DNA of 64,000 nucleotides from an uncultured Ruminiclostridium sp. (GTDB lineage Bacteria; Bacillota; Clostridia; Oscillospirales; Acutalibacteraceae), in NCBI GenBank assembly GCA_902490005.1, contig CABUCM010000007.1:24318-88317 (forward strand). Reading direction: 5' to 3'. Positions 24,523 to 31,905 of the stretch are shown one piece after another; position 1 is the stretch's first letter; the number at the start of each line of letters is the position of its first letter. The notes under the pieces are model-generated. The model had not been told where the DNA came from. It ran no database searches and saw only the letters and a list, made by a program, of their open reading frames with translations. The position numbers and the translations under genes are program-made.

Positions 24523-25872
24523 TTAATATCTGCTCAAATAGTTTTTAATCTCCCACTCGGTTACCACATTGCGGTACTGGTTCCATTCTTTTTGCTTATA
24601 AGCCACATACTTCATAAACGCGTGGGAGCCCAAGGTCTTATGAATAAGACTGTCCTTTTTCATAGCGCGGACCGCCCGGTCCAAATTATCCGGAATATTT
24701 TCAATTCCCATAGCCTCCCGCTCGTCGTCAGACAGCTTGAATACATTGCTGTCCGTGGAAGCCGGCGGAGTCAAATTTCGCTTAATGCCATCCAGCCCTG
24801 CCGCCAGACAAACCGCCAGCACCAGATAAGGATTCGCGGAGGGGTCAGGATTTCGCAGTTCAATTCTGGTACCCGCGCCTCTGGCAGCCGGGACCCTTAC
24901 CAGGGGACTGCGGTTCTGCGCCGACCAGGCGATATAAACCGGCGCCTCATAGCCAGGGACCAGGCGTTTATAGGAATTTACAATCGGATTGGTAATCGCG
25001 GTCATACCCTTGGCGTGGTCCATGATGCCGGCGATAAAATTATAAGCGATTTGGGAAAGCCCATTGGGATCCTTGGGATCCGCAAAGACGTTTTCCCCAT
25101 CCCGGCAAAGGGACATATTAATATGCATACCGGAGCCCGCTTCGTTGAACAGAGGTTTCGGCATAAAGGTCGCATGGAGCTTATGGCGCTCCGCGATAGA
25201 TTTCACCGCCAGTTTAAAGGTCATAATATTGTCGGCAGCGGTAAGGGCCTCACTGTATTTAAAGTCAATTTCGTGCTGTCCGGGGGCGCATTCGTGGTGA
25301 GAAGCCTCGATTTCAAATCCCATATCTTCCAGGGTCAGGCAGATATCCCTTCTGGCGTCTTCTCCCCGGTCTACCGGGCCCAGTTCGAAGTAGCTTCCGC
25401 GATCGATGGTATTGGTGGTGGGGTTCCCATCCTCATCGGTCTGGAACAGGAAAAATTCACATTCCGGCCCCACATTAAAGGTAAAGCCCATTTTGGCGGC
25501 TTCCGCCAGGGTTCGCCGAAGAATGCTTCTGGGATCGCCCTCAAAGGGGTTGCCGTCGGTTTTATGAACGTCACAGATCAGGCGGGCCACCTTGCCGTGC
25601 TCCTGTTTCCAGGGGTAGATCATAAAGCTGCCCAAATCCGGATAAAGGTACATATCGGATTCTTCGATCCGCACAAAGCCTTCAATGGAAGATCCATCAA
25701 ACATGCACTTGTTATCCAGAGCTTTTTCCAATTGGCTTTCTGTAATCGCCACGTTTTTGCATTGGCCGAAAATATCGGTGAACTGCAAACGCACAAAACG
25801 AATTTTCTGCTCTTTTACAATGCGGATGATCTCTTCTTTTGCAAACTGCGGCATTTTCGCCATTTCTGCCAT
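24523..25872 (-). CDS. glnA: Glutamine synthetase, type I
   Basis: 449 residues. It makes glutamine from glutamate, ammonia and ATP and normally forms a dodecamer. CMFDGSSIEGF lies near residue 57, the metal-binding GPECEFFLF near residue 130, the ATP-binding block KPLFNEAGSGMHINMS near residue 243 and NPDPSANPYL near residue 345. No adenylylation tyrosine region of the GSI-beta type was seen, so it looks like the Firmicutes GSI-alpha form. The start is ATG 25872 behind GGGGGAAAG; an upstream ATG at 25887 is less well placed. The leader carries a terminator-like hairpin. Confidence 0.97.
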   Translation of the reverse strand: MAEMAKMPQFAKEEIIRIVKEQKIRFVRLQFTDIFGQCKNVAITESQLEKALDNKCMFDGSSIEGFVRIEESDMYLYPDLGSFMIYPWKQEHGKVARLICDVHKTDGNPFEGDPRSILRRTLAEAAKMGFTFNVGPECEFFLFQTDEDGNPTTNTIDRGSYFELGPVDRGEDARRDICLTLEDMGFEIEASHHECAPGQHEIDFKYSEALTAADNIMTFKLAVKSIAERHKLHATFMPKPLFNEAGSGMHINMSLCRDGENVFADPKDPNGLSQIAYNFIAGIMDHAKGMTAITNPIVNSYKRLVPGYEAPVYIAWSAQNRSPLVRVPAARGAGTRIELRNPDPSANPYLVLAVCLAAGLDGIKRNLTPPASTDSNVFKLSDDEREAMGIENIPDNLDRAVRAMKKDSLIHKTLGSHAFMKYVAYKQKEWNQYRNVVTEWEIKNYLSRY

Positions 25873-25927
25873 TCTGCTTTCCCCCATATGAAATTTTTGT
25901 AAGCCCTAAAAGCATCCTCTTCAAAAG

Positions 25928-25957
25928 AAAGCGTCCCAATGGATCTTGGAACGCTTT
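25928..25957 (-). promoter_or_regulatory. Terminator-like hairpin in the glnA leader (candidate attenuator)
   Basis: On the minus strand AAAGCGTTCCAA pairs with TTGGGACGCTTT around a six-base loop and is followed by CTTTTG. It lies between the glnA promoter and start. A later GGATGCTTTT could pair with the first arm instead, giving a possible alternative fold. Confidence 0.55.
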
Positions 25958-25993
25958 TGCCGAAAGGCTGATTTTTACTGCTGTATGGTAATA

Positions 25994-26023
25994 ATTATAC
26001 CATTTTTAAATTGACGATTTCAA
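25994..26023 (-). promoter_or_regulatory. SigA-type promoter of glnA-asnA
   Basis: On the minus strand TTGAAA (26018-26023), 18 bp and TATAAT (25994-25999). It leaves a leader of about 115 nt that contains the hairpin at 25928-25957. Confidence 0.75.
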
Positions 26024-26103
26024 GGGATTCCGGGTATCAGGGATAAAAAGTGAAATTTTTGGCGTTTTCCATAAGGAACCCGATCTTTCAAGAAAAAATG
26101 TAT

Positions 26104-26862
26104 TCATCTTCTAACAGAAATCCCTCGTCCGGCAAGATAAGTTTTCAGTTCCGGAATAGAAATTTCTCCAAAATGGAACAATGAGGCCGCTAAAACCGCA
26201 TCCGCTTTCCCCTGGGTAAAGGCATCGTAAAAATGGGAAAGCTTTCCCGCGCCGCCGGAAGCGATCACCGGGATGCCCACCCGTTCGGAAACCGCCCGGG
26301 TCAGTTCCAGGTCGTAGCCCTCTTTAACGCCGTCGCAGTCCATGCTGGTGAGCAGGATCTCTCCCGCTCCGAGGCGTTCCGCTTCCGCAGCCCATTTCAC
26401 CGCGTCCATTTCCATATTGATCCTGCCGCCGTTAATGTAAACATCCCAGCCGCCTTGTTCCCGCCGCTTGGCGTCGATGGCTACAACTACGCACTGGCTG
26501 CCGAATTTATAGGCCGCCTCGCTGATAATCTCAGGGCGTTTGATGGCGGCGGAGTTCACGGATACTTTATCCGCTCCAGCCCGCAGAAGCTCAGTGAAGT
26601 CCCCCACTGTCCGGATACCGCCGCCTACGGTAAAGGGAATAAATATCTTTTCCGCCACTTGGCTGACAATATCCAGCATAATGCCTCTCGCGTCAGAAGA
26701 GGCCGTAATATCCAAAAGCACCAACTCGTCCGCTTCCTGGCGGTCATAGGCAACAGCCGCTTCCACCGGGTCGCCGGCATCCCGCAAATTCACAAAGCTG
26801 GTTCCCTTCACTACCCTGCCGTTTTTTACATCCAAACAGGGGATAATCCTTTTTGCGTGCAT
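26104..26862 (-). CDS. hisF: Imidazole glycerol phosphate synthase cyclase subunit
   Basis: 252 residues, a (beta/alpha)8 barrel that uses ammonia from HisH to make imidazole glycerol phosphate and AICAR. The catalytic Asp in IPCLDVKNGRVVKG lies near residue 11 and the second in VVAIDAKRR near residue 131. Phosphate-binding glycines lie in FTVGGGIRT and VIASGGAG. It begins directly after the hisH stop. Only these two his genes are present here, so the rest of the pathway must lie elsewhere. Confidence 0.97.
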   Translation of the reverse strand: MHAKRIIPCLDVKNGRVVKGTSFVNLRDAGDPVEAAVAYDRQEADELVLLDITASSDARGIMLDIVSQVAEKIFIPFTVGGGIRTVGDFTELLRAGADKVSVNSAAIKRPEIISEAAYKFGSQCVVVAIDAKRREQGGWDVYINGGRINMEMDAVKWAAEAERLGAGEILLTSMDCDGVKEGYDLELTRAVSERVGIPVIASGGAGKLSHFYDAFTQGKADAVLAASLFHFGEISIPELKTYLAGRGISVRR

Positions 26863-27486
26863 TCAGCGTCCCTCCCCTCTGGTAATCGCCGCGAAATTGC
26901 GCAGCATCCGCAGCCCGGCCTGTCCGCTTTTCTCCGGATGGAACTGGGTCGCGAAAACATTGCCCCTCTGCACCGATGCGTCAATGGTAACGCCGTACTG
27001 CGTGCGGGAAGAAACGATCGCCGGGTCATCGGCTGTCAAATAATAGGAGTGGACAAAGTAAACGTAAGGGCTTCCCTCGATTCCGGCAAAAATACCCGTC
27101 CGGCTGGCAATCGTCAGGTCATTCCAGCCCATATGAGGAATTTTCAACCCTTCCCCCGCCGGGATTTTTGTGATCTTTCCCTTTAAAATGCCCAGCCCTT
27201 TCGCCCCGGGGCTTTCTTCGCTGGCTTCAAACAAAAGCTGAAGCCCTAGGCAAATGCCTAGAAACGGCTTTCCGCTATTGGCAAACTCAATCACCGGTTC
27301 CGTCAAACCGGATGCCTTCATGCAGTCCATGGCGTCGGCAAAAGAGCCCACGCCGGGCAGAATAGCCCCATCCGATTTTTTTAGAACCTCCTTATCCTTG
27401 GTAACGACAGCGTCACAGCCGATATAATGAAGCGCTTTGACCACGCTTTGCAGGTTTCCGGCGCCATAATCAATCACAGAGATCAC
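26863..27486 (-). CDS. hisH: Imidazole glycerol phosphate synthase glutaminase subunit
   Basis: 207 residues, the class I amidotransferase partner of HisF. The nucleophile lies in GICLGLQLLFEASEES (Cys near 78), and the His/Glu pair in TQFHPEKSG near residue 188. The N-terminus SVIDYGAGNLQSV is typical. The start is GTG 27486 with AAGGGTG upstream. It leads the hisH-hisF pair with its own promoter. Confidence 0.97.
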   Translation of the reverse strand: MISVIDYGAGNLQSVVKALHYIGCDAVVTKDKEVLKKSDGAILPGVGSFADAMDCMKASGLTEPVIEFANSGKPFLGICLGLQLLFEASEESPGAKGLGILKGKITKIPAGEGLKIPHMGWNDLTIASRTGIFAGIEGSPYVYFVHSYYLTADDPAIVSSRTQYGVTIDASVQRGNVFATQFHPEKSGQAGLRMLRNFAAITRGEGR

Positions 27487-27536
27487 AAGACCACACCCTT
27501 TTATGTTGGATTGAACCCACGATTAGGTTACGGCTT

Positions 27537-27565
27537 ATTGTAGCATTTTTAGCGGCAAATGGCAA
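27537..27565 (-). promoter_or_regulatory. SigA-type promoter of hisH-hisF
   Basis: On the minus strand TTGCCA (27560-27565), 17 bp and TACAAT (27537-27542), about 50 bp before the hisH start. Confidence 0.7.
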
Positions 27566-27667
27566 ATAATTCTCAGTGGCATGGAGAAATAGAGAACTCA
27601 TTTTTCCTCATAATAAATATCAATAAATTTTTATTTTTCACCTTCCGTGGATTCTAGCTATATTTTA

Positions 27668-27696
27668 TTGCTTTCAAAATATAATTGTGATATAGT
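27668..27696 (+). promoter_or_regulatory. SigA-type promoter of mntP
   Basis: TTGCTT (27668-27673), 17 bp and TATAGT (27691-27696), with GGAGG at 27716-27720. The short leader leaves no space for a manganese riboswitch after this start. Confidence 0.65.
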
Positions 27697-27727
27697 ATAA
27701 AGAATCTGTATTCTCGGAGGAGTCAAA

Positions 27728-28315
27728 ATGGATTATCTAGCGTTATTTGGGATCGCAGTCGGCCTTTCCATGGACGCGTTTGCGGTTTCTCTGACCAATG
27801 GTGCGGTTACCAGAAATCTAAGGCTGAAACACGCCCTGGAGATCGCCTTGGCTTTTGGTGTTTTTCAGGCTGTCATGCCTATCATCGGCTGGCTGGTGGG
27901 GATCGCCGGAAAAGGTATTATAGAATCGGTGGACCACTGGGTGGCGTTCATCTTGCTGGGATATATCGGCGGAAAGATGGTTTATGATTCCATCAAAGAA
28001 GCGAGGAATCCAGAACCGAAAGAATGCCGTGACCCTATCAAATTCAAAATGCTGATGGTCATGGCCGTGGCCACCAGCATCGACGCCTTGGCAACAGGTA
28101 TTATCCTTCCCTCCGTAATTGGCGCCTCTGCCGTTTTCCTGATGTTTATTGCAGTAGGGCTGATCGGGTTAACCACCTTTTTGATTTCCTTTATCGGCGT
28201 CTATATCGGGAAAAAATTTGGAGACCTGTTCTCGTCTAAAGCAGAGCTTTTAGGCGGGTTGGTATTGATTGGCATCGGCTGTAAAATCTTGATTGAGCAT
28301 TTATTTTTTTCCTGA
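27728..28315 (+). CDS. mntP: Manganese efflux pump MntP
   Basis: 195 residues with six predicted membrane helices. Conserved acidic motifs of the MntP (YebN/DUF204) family are present: GLSMDAFAVSL near residue 12 and the related ATSIDALATG near residue 118, an internal two-fold repeat. It exports Mn(II) to avoid toxicity. It is transcribed alone on the plus strand behind GGAGG, with the tRNA-Leu gene downstream. Confidence 0.94.
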   Translation: MDYLALFGIAVGLSMDAFAVSLTNGAVTRNLRLKHALEIALAFGVFQAVMPIIGWLVGIAGKGIIESVDHWVAFILLGYIGGKMVYDSIKEARNPEPKECRDPIKFKMLMVMAVATSIDALATGIILPSVIGASAVFLMFIAVGLIGLTTFLISFIGVYIGKKFGDLFSSKAELLGGLVLIGIGCKILIEHLFFS

Positions 28316-28526
28316 TCTGCTAGGCCTGCTATTATGATAACCCTCTTCACGAAAAAAGCGGTTTTTCTTTATGACACCGGCGCTTCTGTAAAATATGGTT
28401 TATACTCTTTTTCTACTTTATTACACAATTTTTTTAAAGAATTCAAAACTTCCTAAAAAGTGGTTGACAATTCTAAATTCATATGCTAAAATCTATAACT
28501 GTCGCCACGGGTGATAAATTGAATAT

Positions 28527-28613
28527 GCGGATATGGCGGAATTGGCAGACGCGTATGGTTCAGGTCCATATGAATGCAAGTTCATGCAGGTTCAAGTCCT
28601 GTTATCCGCACCA
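28527..28613 (+). tRNA. tRNA-Leu (anticodon CAG)
   Basis: The acceptor stem GCGGATA pairs with TATCCGC, followed by A and an encoded CCA. The anticodon arm TATGG-TTCAGGT-CCATA gives CAG, reading CUG. The long variable arm and the GGTTCAAGTCC T-arm confirm the class II leucine type. Confidence 0.95.
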
Positions 28614-28618
28614 TGCTG

Positions 28619-28650
28619 AGCCTGGACGCAATTCGCGTTCCAGGCTTTTT
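28619..28650 (+). terminator. Terminator of tRNA-Leu
   Basis: AGCCTGGACGC (28619-28629) pairs with GCGTTCCAGGCT (28635-28646), followed by TTTTCTTTT. Confidence 0.9.
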
Positions 28651-28718
28651 CTTTTGCTCAGAGTGAGACGCTCGCGCTGAGAGATGGGTATCTTTTGGGT
28701 AGCGCAAACCCAGTCGAG

Positions 28719-28752
28719 AGCCTCGGCACGCAGTTCGCGTGCGAGGCTTTTG
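28719..28752 (+). terminator. Second terminator, a diverged copy of the first
   Basis: AGCCTCGGCACGC (28719-28731) pairs with GCGTGCGAGGCT (28737-28748), then TTTGCTTTG. It starts exactly 100 bp after the first terminator and shares its outer stem and tail. Confidence 0.75.
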
Positions 28753-28767
28753 CTTTGCCTGTATATT

Positions 28768-28796
28768 GGTGTCCGCGTCAAAGCGGCACCTTTTTT
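28768..28796 (+). terminator. Third tandem terminator-like hairpin
   Basis: GGTGTCCGC (28768-28776) pairs with GCGGCACC (28783-28790) with one bulge, followed by six T. From here to 29027 no gene is seen, only AT-rich sequence and a TATAAT (about 28995) in front of tcdA. Confidence 0.75.
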
Positions 28797-29027
28797 ATTT
28801 CATACTATTTGGCGTCCGTGCTGACATTGCCGATGTTTTTCCCAGCATGGAAACCGTTAACTTAATCATAGATTATTAAAATCTCAGCCTATTCTAGCTC
28901 CCCACACTTCTCCATGCCGATCTTTAAACTCCAAACGAATTTATCCGAAATAAATCATTTACATCGTACATTTCTCAAATAGAAATTTCATGTTATAATA
29001 ATAAATAGTTTGTTTGAAAGGATTTTT

Positions 29028-29744
29028 ATGATGCGAGAAGAATTGCAGCGCACAGCGCTGCTTTTGGATGAGGCCAGCCTGACGAAAATTCAAAACAGTA
29101 AAATAGCTGTTTTTGGCATAGGCGGCGTGGGAAGCTATGTGGTTGAGGCTCTTGCCAGAGCCGGGATCGGGACTTTCGTTTTAATCGATCACGATACGGT
29201 TTCCCTATCCAATATCAACCGCCAGCTGATCGCTCTGCACAGTACCGTAGGCCGGCCAAAAGTAACCGTGGCCAAAGAACGCATTTTAGATATCAATCCT
29301 GGGGCCTCGGTGGAAACCTATCAGGAGTTTTATCTCCGCGGCCAAGAGCCGGAATATTTGGCCGGGTGCGACTATATCGTAGACGCTATTGATACGGTTT
29401 CTTCTAAGCTGGCGTTGGTAGAAATGGCTGAAAAAAAGCAGATTCCCATTTTGAGCAGCATGGGCACTGGGAATAAATTGGATCCCTCCCGCTTTCTGAT
29501 TGGCGATATTTATCAAACAAGCGTTTGTCCCCTTTGCCGGGTCATGCGCAAGGAGCTGCGGAAACGGAATATTCCTAAACTAAAGGTTCTCTATTCCCTG
29601 GAAGAGCCGATCAAGCCTCAAATTCCCCCAGAAGAACTGCCAGAGGGCAAACGCCAGCTGCCGGGCAGTATTTCCTTCGTCCCCTCCTGCGCCGGCCTGC
29701 TCATCGCCGGAGAGGTTATCAAGGATTTGCTTCAAAAAAATTGA
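29028..29744 (+). CDS. tcdA: tRNA threonylcarbamoyladenosine dehydratase (TcdA/YgdL family)
   Basis: 238 residues, an E1-like ThiF/MoeB-fold enzyme that cyclises t6A37 of tRNA to ct6A with ATP. The nucleotide-binding loop GIGGVGSYVVEALARAG lies near residue 31, DHDTVSLSNINRQ near residue 55, and DAIDTVSSK near residue 118. A CPLCRVMRKELRKR block near residue 170 matches the family. The start is ATG 29028 with GAAAGGA 5 nt upstream; the frame extends to a TTG at 29010 inside the ribosome site. Monocistronic or followed by the 54-aa gene. Confidence 0.93.
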   Translation: MMREELQRTALLLDEASLTKIQNSKIAVFGIGGVGSYVVEALARAGIGTFVLIDHDTVSLSNINRQLIALHSTVGRPKVTVAKERILDINPGASVETYQEFYLRGQEPEYLAGCDYIVDAIDTVSSKLALVEMAEKKQIPILSSMGTGNKLDPSRFLIGDIYQTSVCPLCRVMRKELRKRNIPKLKVLYSLEEPIKPQIPPEELPEGKRQLPGSISFVPSCAGLLIAGEVIKDLLQKN

Positions 29745-29799
29745 CTTAGATCGGATAACTCTTCATCACACGGTAAAGCTAACCTTGAGGTGAACAAAA

Positions 29800-29964
29800 T
29801 TGGAAAACAAGAATAGAAAAACACAAAAGAACAAAGATCCTCAAAGCATTGCCAGGATTCTTCCCCAGGAGGGAAAAGAAACGATTTTATCCGATGTCAA
29901 TGGCAGCTATACCGGCACTCCTATCGATTCGGCCCAACCGGTACAGGATGCGGACGACCTTTAA
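29800..29964 (+). CDS. Small conserved-type protein ending PVQDADDL (54 aa)
   Basis: A 54-residue basic-then-acidic protein starting with TTG 29800, behind GAGGTG, and ending at TAA 29962-29964. The C-terminal half (DVNGSYTGTP then QPVQDADDL) resembles a small protein I recall as widespread in Clostridia with the same ending. A terminator follows within 25 bp. No function is known to me. Confidence 0.65.
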   Translation: MENKNRKTQKNKDPQSIARILPQEGKETILSDVNGSYTGTPIDSAQPVQDADDL

Positions 29965-29984
29965 AATCTCTGAAAACAGAAATA

Positions 29985-30034
29985 AAATCACCTGCCGGCG
30001 CATAGGTATCCTATGAAGTGCAGGTGATTTTTTT
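29985..30034 (+). terminator. Terminator after the 54-aa gene, overlapping the M23 peptidase ribosome site
   Basis: AAATCACCTGC (29985-29995) pairs with GCAGGTGATTT (30020-30030), with an inner CATAGG/CCTATG stem, then seven T. The second arm holds AGGTGA, the only ribosome site for the next gene. Confidence 0.8.
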
Positions 30035-31124
30035 GTGGCATAAATTATTAAAATCTCCAAAATTAATGATGGCGGCCTTTTGCGCCCTCCTAATCCTGGC
30101 GGTGTCTCTTCCCATCTCTTTTGGAAACGATACCGTCATGGAGGTAACAAGCCGGCAAACCGGCGTCAAACGGGATTTTATCCGTTACGCGGAGTTTAAC
30201 GTTACCTATGAGGCGCTGGAAGCCGCTATGCAGGCGGACATTGAAACCTACGATTCAGATTGTCACATTAACTGGGTGGAACCGTTGGCCTATCTCGGCG
30301 CAAAATATGGAGGAGATTTTTCTTCTTTTCAAAAAAAAGACCTAAATAACATTCTGGAAAAGCTCAAAAACGGGGAAAATATCGATGAGCTCACCAAGGA
30401 TATGAAATACTATCCCTATTATTATCAGGTGTATTCTGCCGTTTTAGACGGTTTTCTCGGGGAATACAAGGTTACTGTCCCTGATCCGGAAAACGCCTCA
30501 AAAACGGTCACAGAGACGAAATACGGGCTGCAGGTATACTCCCCTATCGCCAAAACGTTTCCTTTTCAGCACTATGACGACTTCGGCGTTTCCCGCTCCT
30601 ACGGATACCAGCGCAACCATCTGGGCCACGACCTGATGGCGGCCACCGGAACGCCGGTGATCGCGGTGGAATCCGGAACGGTGGAAATTATGGGGTGGAA
30701 CCAATACGGCGGCTGGCGCGTCGGCATCCGCAGCTTTGATAAAAAGCGGTATTATTATTACGCCCACCTTCGCCAAAACCGTCCCTACCAGGTTGACCTG
30801 ACAGAGGGAAAGGTGGTTAACGCCGGTGATGTAATCGGCTATGTGGGACGGACCGGCTACAGCACCACGGAGAACGTAAACAACATCAATACCAGCCATC
30901 TTCATTTTGGCCTGGAGCTGGTATTCGACGAAAGCCAAAAGGAAAGCGATAACGAAATCTGGATCGATTTATATGCCATCACCAAGCTGCTGCAAAAGCA
31001 TCAAAGCGAAACCCTGCGGGTGCCGGAAACCAAAGAGTTTTATTCTATCTCTTCCGGCCAAGCGTCGGCCAACGATATCACCGCTTCACAAGATCAAGCG
31101 CCGCCTTCTCCTGAAACTTCCTGA
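30033..31124 (+). CDS. M23-family peptidase, membrane-anchored
   Basis: About 363 residues. One N-terminal hydrophobic segment (about 11-30) serves as anchor or signal; a helical domain follows and then a LytM/M23 domain (about 190-320). The zinc site is visible as GHDLMAATG (His and Asp) and SHLHFGLEL (HxH). The domain normally cuts peptidoglycan cross-links. The C-terminus is Ser/Pro/Gln-rich. The start is uncertain: TTG 30033 lies 5 nt after AGGTGA, itself inside a terminator stem. A role in sporulation, as for SpoIIQ-type M23 proteins, is possible, but there is no direct evidence here. Confidence 0.85.
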   Translation: MWHKLLKSPKLMMAAFCALLILAVSLPISFGNDTVMEVTSRQTGVKRDFIRYAEFNVTYEALEAAMQADIETYDSDCHINWVEPLAYLGAKYGGDFSSFQKKDLNNILEKLKNGENIDELTKDMKYYPYYYQVYSAVLDGFLGEYKVTVPDPENASKTVTETKYGLQVYSPIAKTFPFQHYDDFGVSRSYGYQRNHLGHDLMAATGTPVIAVESGTVEIMGWNQYGGWRVGIRSFDKKRYYYYAHLRQNRPYQVDLTEGKVVNAGDVIGYVGRTGYSTTENVNNINTSHLHFGLELVFDESQKESDNEIWIDLYAITKLLQKHQSETLRVPETKEFYSISSGQASANDITASQDQAPPSPETS

Positions 31125-31164
31125 AAAAGCCCTCTGTGAATACAAATTCACAGAGGGCTTTTTT
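31124..31164 (+). terminator. Intrinsic terminator after the M23 peptidase gene
   Basis: AAAAAGCCCTCTGTGAAT and its near-perfect complement form a long stem with a short loop, ending in six T. It can serve both strands, including the converging flavin reductase gene. Confidence 0.92.
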
Positions 31165-31188
31165 CGTTTGTGCTGAAATTTTTTCCGC

Positions 31189-31842
31189 TTATTTGCGCTG
31201 AAACATACTTTTTCCCGCGCCGCAGATCGGGCAGGCCCAATTTACCGGCAAATCCTCAAAGGGAGTATCCGGATCACTGTACACATAGCCGCAGATGGTG
31301 CAGATCCATTCTTCGGTGAATTTTTCCTCGATCTTTTCCGGCGCCTGATAGGTGGGCGCGTTTTTCGGGGCTATGCCTTTAATCACCTTATGATAATATT
31401 CATAGGTCATGGGTTTGCCTACGCTTCTTTCGCTGCCAGCCTCAATGGTGGCAAAAAAGATAGTATGCGTGGGGGTTTCCGCTGTCTGGAATACCTTGCA
31501 GAGCATCCAGCAACATATATTCTCCTTTAATACCGGAAGCCCTTCCTGTAGCATCTTATAGCGGATATTTTTTAGCTTTTCCGTATCCCGCCCCGAGGTA
31601 AACCCTAAGGCGCCGATGACAGCGCCGGAGGTATCCTCCGACAGCACGGAAACCGTAAAGCGCTCGTACTTCATGATCTGCTGGTGGGTATAGTTGTCGT
31701 GATTGACGCTCACCGCCAAAATCGCGGGCGACGCCGTCACTTGAAAAACAGTATTCACAATGCAGGCGGAGGGATGCTTCTCTCCTTCGACGCCGATGGC
31801 ATAAAGCCCGTAAGAAAGGGACCATAAAATTTTATCATTCAT
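31189..31842 (-). CDS. Flavin reductase-rubredoxin fusion (high-molecular-weight rubredoxin type)
   Basis: 217 residues. The N-terminal ~150 residues are an FMN-binding flavin reductase-like domain (LSYGLYAIGVEGEKHPSA at the start, then VSVNHDNYTHQ). The C-terminus is a rubredoxin with WICTICGYVY and WACPICGAGKS, four Cys for one Fe. Such fusions (Hrb of Moorella type) pass electrons from NAD(P)H to flavodiiron proteins or rubrerythrins during oxidative stress in anaerobes. The start is ATG 31842 with GCGAGGTG upstream. It lies 63 bp from rarA and is probably separate. Confidence 0.9.
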   Translation of the reverse strand: MNDKILWSLSYGLYAIGVEGEKHPSACIVNTVFQVTASPAILAVSVNHDNYTHQQIMKYERFTVSVLSEDTSGAVIGALGFTSGRDTEKLKNIRYKMLQEGLPVLKENICCWMLCKVFQTAETPTHTIFFATIEAGSERSVGKPMTYEYYHKVIKGIAPKNAPTYQAPEKIEEKFTEEWICTICGYVYSDPDTPFEDLPVNWACPICGAGKSMFQRK

Positions 31843-31905
31843 TGCAGGCACCTCGCTTTCTATCATATTAAATATTTCCCTTGGATTTTCGAGAGCAGGC
31901 CCTGC

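Noticed and set aside
27541..27727. Manganese (yybP-ykoY) riboswitch before mntP
   Set aside because: The leader after the promoter is about 25 nt and no family core is visible.
28483..28680. Plus-strand 65-codon frame
   Set aside because: It lies over tRNA-Leu and its terminator.
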